A stretch of DNA of 7,756 nucleotides from DATHYU01 sp033722675 (GTDB taxonomy: Bacteria > Actinomycetota > Acidimicrobiia > Spongiisociales > UBA11373): assembly GCA_033722675.1 (NCBI GenBank), contig JAWVYO010000105.1, forward strand, positions 1 through 7,756. Reading direction: 5' to 3'. Numbering within the stretch: the stretch's first letter is position 1; each line of letters begins with the position of its first letter. Under the pieces are notes generated by a model, which worked only from the letters and a program-made list of their open reading frames with translations, was not told the origin of the DNA and ran no database searches. Of this stretch, positions 4,996 to 7,756 are shown one piece after another. The position numbers and the translations under genes were made by a program.

Positions 4996-6261
4996 TCAGG
5001 GCTGCCCGAAGGTGACCTCCACCAGCGCCCCGCCGAGATCGGAGCGGCCGATGCGGAGCTCGCCGCCGGAGCGGCGGGCGGCGCGGCGGACGATGTCGAG
5101 GCCCAGCCCGGTGCCGGCGCCCGCCCCCCGTTCGGGGGAGAACCCCTCGGGGAAGCCGGGCCCGCCGTCCTCCACCCGGAGCACCCCGTCGTTCGTCAGG
5201 GTGACCCGCACGGGCGCCCCCTCGGGGGTGTGGCTGAAGACGTTCTCGAGCAGGGCCTCGGGGGCGTCGGCGGCCACGTCGTCGGGCAGCGCGACGAGCA
5301 CCGGCTCGTCGGGCACGTTCGTCTCCACGGCGCGGCCCTGCTCCTCGGCGAGGACCGCCCAGAAGGCGAGGCGATCGCGGACCAGGTGGGCGAGGTCGGC
5401 GCGGCGGAGGGGCTCGCCGGGCCGGGTGCGCGCCTCGGTGATGAGGGCGTCCACCTGGCGGCCCATGCGGTCGACGTCCTCGAGGAGCCGGTCCCGGTGT
5501 TCGCCCGGCTCCATGGCCTCCAGGCCCAGGCGAAGCGAGGTGAGGGGCGTGCGCAGACGATGGGACAGATCGGCGATCGACTCCCGCTCGGCCGCCATGA
5601 GGTCGTCGAGGCGATCGGCGAGCTCGTTGAACGCGGTCCCCATGGCCTCCACGTCGGGTGGGCCTCCCGGCTCGACACGGGCGTCCAGGTCGCCCGCCGC
5701 CATCCGTCGCGCCGTGGTCGCGAGATCGTGGACGGGGGCGACCGTGGATCGCCCGAGCCGGTCGGCGAGCAGGACGCCTCCGGCGACGAGCACGATGCCC
5801 AGCCCGGCCAGGGCGAGCCACGCGGCGACCACTCCCTCGCTGAGCCGTTCCGTGGGGACGAAGGTCCTGACCACCGACGTGCCGTCGGCTCCGGCGACGG
5901 GGACGAGCACCTCGACGCCGCCGTCGTCGGTGGTGGTGATCGCCACGCCCGCCGACGCGGTCACCACGGAGTCGTCGCGCTCGGCGTCGCTGCCCACCGC
6001 GGTGCCGTCGGGGAGGAAGATCGTCGTCTCCGAGTCCTCGCCGGCGAGGGCGATGACCGTCTCCGCCACGTCGGACGCCGAGCCCCCCGACAGCGCCTCG
6101 GCGACGGCGAGCGCGGAGGCCACCGCCCGGGCGTCACGCTGCGCGTCGGCGACGGCTCGGTCGTTCGCCTGGTCGCGGATCAGGAGCCCCAGGGGGAGCA
6201 CGAAGGCGACGGCCACCATCGACGTCACCGCGAGGACGAGGAGGGAGAAGCGGCGTCTCAC
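4996..6261 (-). CDS. sensor histidine kinase of a two-component system
   Basis: A 421-residue membrane kinase. There are two transmembrane segments (about 5-28 and 147-166), with a sensor domain of about 118 residues between them outside the membrane. That domain is rich in acidic residues and contains the IFLPDGTAVG segment common in actinobacterial kinases. A HAMP linker follows (about 167-222). The H-box is ESIADLSHRLRTPLTSLR with phosphoacceptor H234. ATP-binding boxes are LLENVFSHTP (N340), DGGPGF (365-370) and GTGLGLDIV (383-391). The N-box is slightly unusual: the residue that is normally Asn/Asp-Ala reads ENVF. GTG at 6261 overlaps the regulator stop (GTGA) and gives a proper basic start before the first helix; an upstream in-frame ATG at 6354 would add 31 Arg-rich residues inside the regulator gene and is rejected. 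The signal sensed is not evident. Confidence 0.93.
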   Translation of the reverse strand: MRRRFSLLVLAVTSMVAVAFVLPLGLLIRDQANDRAVADAQRDARAVASALAVAEALSGGSASDVAETVIALAGEDSETTIFLPDGTAVGSDAERDDSVVTASAGVAITTTDDGGVEVLVPVAGADGTSVVRTFVPTERLSEGVVAAWLALAGLGIVLVAGGVLLADRLGRSTVAPVHDLATTARRMAAGDLDARVEPGGPPDVEAMGTAFNELADRLDDLMAAERESIADLSHRLRTPLTSLRLGLEAMEPGEHRDRLLEDVDRMGRQVDALITEARTRPGEPLRRADLAHLVRDRLAFWAVLAEEQGRAVETNVPDEPVLVALPDDVAADAPEALLENVFSHTPEGAPVRVTLTNDGVLRVEDGGPGFPEGFSPERGAGAGTGLGLDIVRRAARRSGGELRIGRSDLGGALVEVTFGQP

Positions 6262-6941
6262 GCGTCGGGATCGACGAGCTTCACCCCGACGCCGTACACG
6301 GTCCGGAGGAAGCGGGGTTCGGCGGCGGTCTCGCCGAGCTTCTTGCGGAGCCACGACAGGTGGACGTCCACGGTGCTCTCCGACCCTCCGTAGGGCTCCC
6401 GCCAGACGGCGGCCAGCAGGTCGCGCTTGGAGACGACCTGGTTGGCGCGGGTGGCCAGATGCGCGAGGAGGTCGAACTCCTTGGGACTGAGTTCGAGGGC
6501 GGTCCCGTCCAGGGTCGCCTCCCGAGCGCCCTCGTCGATCTCGAGGCCGGCGACCCGGATCGGCCCGCCGTCGTCGTCGACACCCGCTCGGCGCAGGACC
6601 GCCCGGATCCGGGCCGACAGCTGGGCGCCGGTGAACGGCTTCACGAGGTAGTCGTCGGCGCCCGCATCGAGCGTGCGGACGATCTCACCGTCGTCGTCGC
6701 GGGCGGTCATCACGATCACGGGCACCTCGCTCACCGATCGCAGCATGCGAAGGAGCTCCGAGCCGTCGAGGTCGGGGAGACCCAGATCGAGGATCGCGAG
6801 ATCGGTGGGCCCCTGCACGATCCGCTCCAGGCCCGCCATGGCGGTGCCGGTCGACTCCACGTCGTGGCCCTGGTCGGCGAGGAGCCGGGCGACCATCTCG
6901 CGGATCCGGTGGTCGTCCTCGACGATGACGATGGCGGCCAT
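6258..6941 (-). CDS. OmpR/PhoB-family response regulator
   Basis: A 227-residue regulator. The receiver domain (about 1-117) has the acidic pair D9/D10, phosphoacceptor D52 (LAILDLGLPDLDG), T79 and K101 (VKPF). A winged-helix DNA-binding domain (about 127-225) shows LSPKEFDLLAHLA, the recognition-helix region ESTVDVHLSWLRKKL and the wing RTVYGVGVKL. It will bind direct repeats as a dimer when phosphorylated by the kinase encoded directly after it (GTGA overlap). No ribosome binding site precedes the ATG. A TACGCT hexamer six bases before it suggests a leaderless transcript. Clear 11-bp direct repeats start 40 bases upstream, so autoregulation is likely. The start is the first Met of the MAAIVIVEDD beta strand, as expected for the family. 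Confidence 0.95.
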   Translation of the reverse strand: MAAIVIVEDDHRIREMVARLLADQGHDVESTGTAMAGLERIVQGPTDLAILDLGLPDLDGSELLRMLRSVSEVPVIVMTARDDDGEIVRTLDAGADDYLVKPFTGAQLSARIRAVLRRAGVDDDGGPIRVAGLEIDEGAREATLDGTALELSPKEFDLLAHLATRANQVVSKRDLLAAVWREPYGGSESTVDVHLSWLRKKLGETAAEPRFLRTVYGVGVKLVDPDA

Positions 6942-6947
6942 GACGGC

Positions 6948-6953
6948 AGCGTA
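6948..6953 (-). promoter_or_regulatory. candidate leaderless -10 promoter (TACGCT) of the response regulator
   Basis: Read on the minus strand, TACGCT is followed by the six bases GCCGTC and then the ATG. TAnnnT at this distance puts the transcript start on the A of the start codon, which fits the absence of any Shine-Dalgarno sequence. A nearly identical layout (hexamer, GCCGTG, ATG) precedes the divergent gene at 7043. Confidence 0.55.
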
Positions 6954-6980
6954 GGGACGATCCGTCCGGCCGTGGGGCGT

Positions 6981-7020
6981 CTTCAGGCCATCTTCAGGAT
7001 CGCTTGAGCATCCCTTCGGA
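6981..7020 (+). promoter_or_regulatory. four 11-bp direct repeats, probable response-regulator operator
   Basis: The units are CTTCAGGCCAT (6981), CTTCAGGATCG (6992), CTTGAGCATCC (7003) and CTTCGGACGAT (7014, running to 7024), each exactly 11 bp apart. OmpR/PhoB regulators bind heptamers repeated every 11 bp. The CTT-A-G core with five-base spacers resembles the PmrA box (CTTAAG-N5-CTTAAG). The array lies between the divergent regulator and the gene at 7043. It is 40-79 bases upstream of the regulator start, and its last unit overlaps the expected -35 region of the 7043 promoter. Binding by the adjacent regulator is inferred from family knowledge and position. Confidence 0.8.
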
Positions 7021-7030
7021 CGATCCGTGG

Positions 7031-7036
7031 CACGAT
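7031..7036 (+). promoter_or_regulatory. candidate leaderless -10 promoter (CACGAT) of the 7043 gene
   Basis: CACGAT is followed by GCCGTG and then ATG at 7043, the same geometry as on the opposite strand at the regulator. The last operator half-site starts 17 bases upstream. The first base is off the TAnnnT consensus, consistent with dependence on an activator. No ribosome binding site precedes the ATG. Confidence 0.5.
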
Positions 7037-7042
7037 GCCGTG

Positions 7043-7756
7043 ATGCGACGCACCCTCGCCGCGATCGGCGCCTGGATGGGGGCCACCGCCCTCGCTGCCG
7101 CCGTGGCGTGGGCAGCCGTGAGCATCGTCGACGAGCAGGTGTCGACGGACGTCGATCTCCCGCTGTCGGCGGCAGAGGTGGAGCGACTCGCCGCCGCCCG
7201 TCCCGCGGCCGCCCCGACGGCCACGACGGTGCCTGCGATGGCGCCGACGACCACCACCGGGGCCACGACTCCGGCGACGACCGCGGGTGCCGAGCAGACG
7301 CGGGCGATCTCCGTCGAGGGCGGCACGATCGTCGTCCGGTGGTCGGAGGCCGGGGTGCGGCTCACGTCAGCGACGCCCGACGCCGGCTGGTACGTCGAGG
7401 TCGAGGCGTCGGGTCCCCCGCAGGTCGAGGTGACCTTCGAAGCCGACGAGGACCGCGAGACCGAGGTCCGCGTCTCCGTCGTCGGCGGCGAACTCCGGAT
7501 CGAAGTCCGCGACGACCCCGGGCTGGTTGCGTCGTACCACGTTCAGCTGGGTGGCCAGGATCCGGCGGACAGCGACCAGGGCCGGTTCGTCGGGATCGAG
7601 AGGGATCCGCGGCTTCGACGGAAGGGCGGGAGGCAATGCGAGAAGCTCGCGGGCGACGTCGAGGTCTCCGTCACCGACCGAAGCGCTGGGAAAGGATTCC
7701 TCGATCCACCGGCAGGCCTCTTCGAAGGCCTCTTCGTAGCCCCGGACCTCGCGGAC
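7043..7756 (+). CDS. anchored secreted protein with beta-rich domain; native 3' end apparently lost
   Basis: The frame is open from ATG 7043 to the window edge (238 codons, no stop), but only about the first 158 codons (to about 7516) look like native sequence. A signal or anchor lies at about residues 5-28 (LAAIGAWMGATALAAAVAWAAV). A Thr/Pro/Ala-rich linker follows (about 58-87, with APTATTVP and APTTTTGATTP). Then comes a small acidic beta-rich domain from about 93 (ISVEGGTIVVRW, GWYVEVEASGPPQVEVTF, VSVVGGELRIEV). Many actinobacterial secreted proteins beside two-component systems look like this, but I know no function. Beyond about 7516 the plus frame is antisense to a CYTH-CHAD-like coding sequence and its codon use worsens. 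ATG 7043 is preferred to GTG 7040 because of the -10 spacing. It is probably regulated by the adjacent operator. Confidence 0.6.
   Translation, partial: MRRTLAAIGAWMGATALAAAVAWAAVSIVDEQVSTDVDLPLSAAEVERLAAARPAAAPTATTVPAMAPTTTTGATTPATTAGAEQTRAISVEGGTIVVRWSEAGVRLTSATPDAGWYVEVEASGPPQVEVTFEADEDRETEVRVSVVGGELRIEVRDDPGLVASYHVQLGGQDPADSDQGRFVGIERDPRLRRKGGRQCEKLAGDVEVSVTDRSAGKGFLDPPAGLFEGLFVAPDLAD
7367..7756 (-). CDS. CYTH-CHAD domain protein fragment, both ends missing
   Basis: The minus frame is open from the right edge to a stop at 7367, but only 7756 to about 7490 (89 codons) reads as real protein. Its first part (VREVRGYEEAFEEACRWIEE) fits the end of a CYTH domain plus linker. Its second part (DEPALVAVRRILATQLNVV, then NQPGVVADFDPEF) fits the start of a CHAD domain, where families continue with a His-containing LHDLRVAVRR helix that binds polyphosphate. 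Here that helix is absent: after DPEF the frame becomes antisense of the 7043 gene (AADDGDADLG...). Neither other minus frame restores it, so this is not a simple frameshift. Of the 89 codons 18 end in A or T, against 12 of 149 in the 7043 gene before the junction. It is a truncated gene, a rearrangement or an assembly join. Confidence 0.55.
   Translation of the reverse strand, partial: VREVRGYEEAFEEACRWIEESFPSASVGDGDLDVARELLALPPALPSKPRIPLDPDEPALVAVRRILATQLNVVRRNQPGVVADFDPEFAADDGDADLGLAVLVGFEGHLDLRGTRRLDLDVPAGVGRR

Noticed and set aside
4986..4999. Near-palindrome CTGAGCCGGTTCAG between convergent genes
   Set aside because: Again formed by the facing stops (TGA and TCA) with a short stem and no T-run, so it is not a credible terminator.
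6262..6354. In-frame 31-residue N-terminal extension of the histidine kinase from ATG 6354
   Set aside because: It is Arg-rich, lies within the regulator's coding region, and the GTG at 6261 in the GTGA overlap gives a normal start right before the first membrane helix.
6981..7024. 11-bp repeats as a CRISPR or tandem-repeat array
   Set aside because: Units are far too short, have no spacers and lie in a promoter region; the pattern fits regulator half-sites.
7040..7042. GTG directly before ATG 7043 as an alternative start
   Set aside because: The hexamer-to-ATG spacing of six bases matches the regulator's leaderless layout; GTG would be only three bases from the hexamer.

Overview
The window is very GC-rich, has many GTG starts and stop/start overlaps (ATGA, GTGA, TGATG), and its genes have strongly GC-ending third positions. 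The families are a DUF6529-type membrane protein beside a lamin-tail-domain protein, an actinobacterial-style ApbE, and an OmpR/HPK pair that appears leaderless. This suggests an actinomycete (Actinomycetota), perhaps of the class Acidimicrobiia. That placement is inferred from style and not from a marker gene.

Layout. Positions 3-344 hold the 3' end of a GNAT acetyltransferase gene. Positions 393-1603 hold a coupled pair: a multi-pass membrane protein with conserved-looking histidines (DUF6529-like) and an anchored lamin-tail-domain protein. On the minus strand, a 41-residue lipoprotein (2230-2105) overlaps a four-helix membrane protein (2108-1608). From 2393 to 4989, five genes on the plus strand overlap one another: a secreted protein with a long Asp/Glu/His/Tyr tail, two small membrane-anchored proteins of unknown function, an ApbE flavin transferase, and a ferric-reductase-like b-type cytochrome. 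Facing them on the minus strand is a two-component system (response regulator 6941-6258, histidine kinase 6261-4996). Divergent from the regulator, at 7043, is an anchored secreted protein. At the right edge a CYTH-CHAD-like coding sequence on the minus strand enters the window and breaks off abruptly near 7490-7516.

How they may work together. Four tandem copies of a CTTCAG-like heptamer at exact 11-bp spacing (6981, 6992, 7003, 7014) lie between the regulator and the 7043 gene. The arrangement is that of an OmpR/PhoB-family operator and resembles the PmrA box of enterobacteria. A degenerate version with the same 11-bp register (2318, 2329, 2340) lies before the five-gene operon. In both places the last half-site is 17 bp from a similar -10 hexamer. 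I therefore infer that the two-component system controls itself, the 7043 gene and the five-gene operon. The operon reads as an envelope redox and possibly metal-handling module: an acidic, His-containing secreted protein that could bind cations, a flavin-attaching enzyme, and a haem membrane protein that could carry electrons across the membrane. No classical FMN-binding target of ApbE is encoded in the window.

I see no rRNA, tRNA, insertion sequence or CRISPR array, no convincing rho-independent terminator, and no gene-free stretch longer than about 165 bases.
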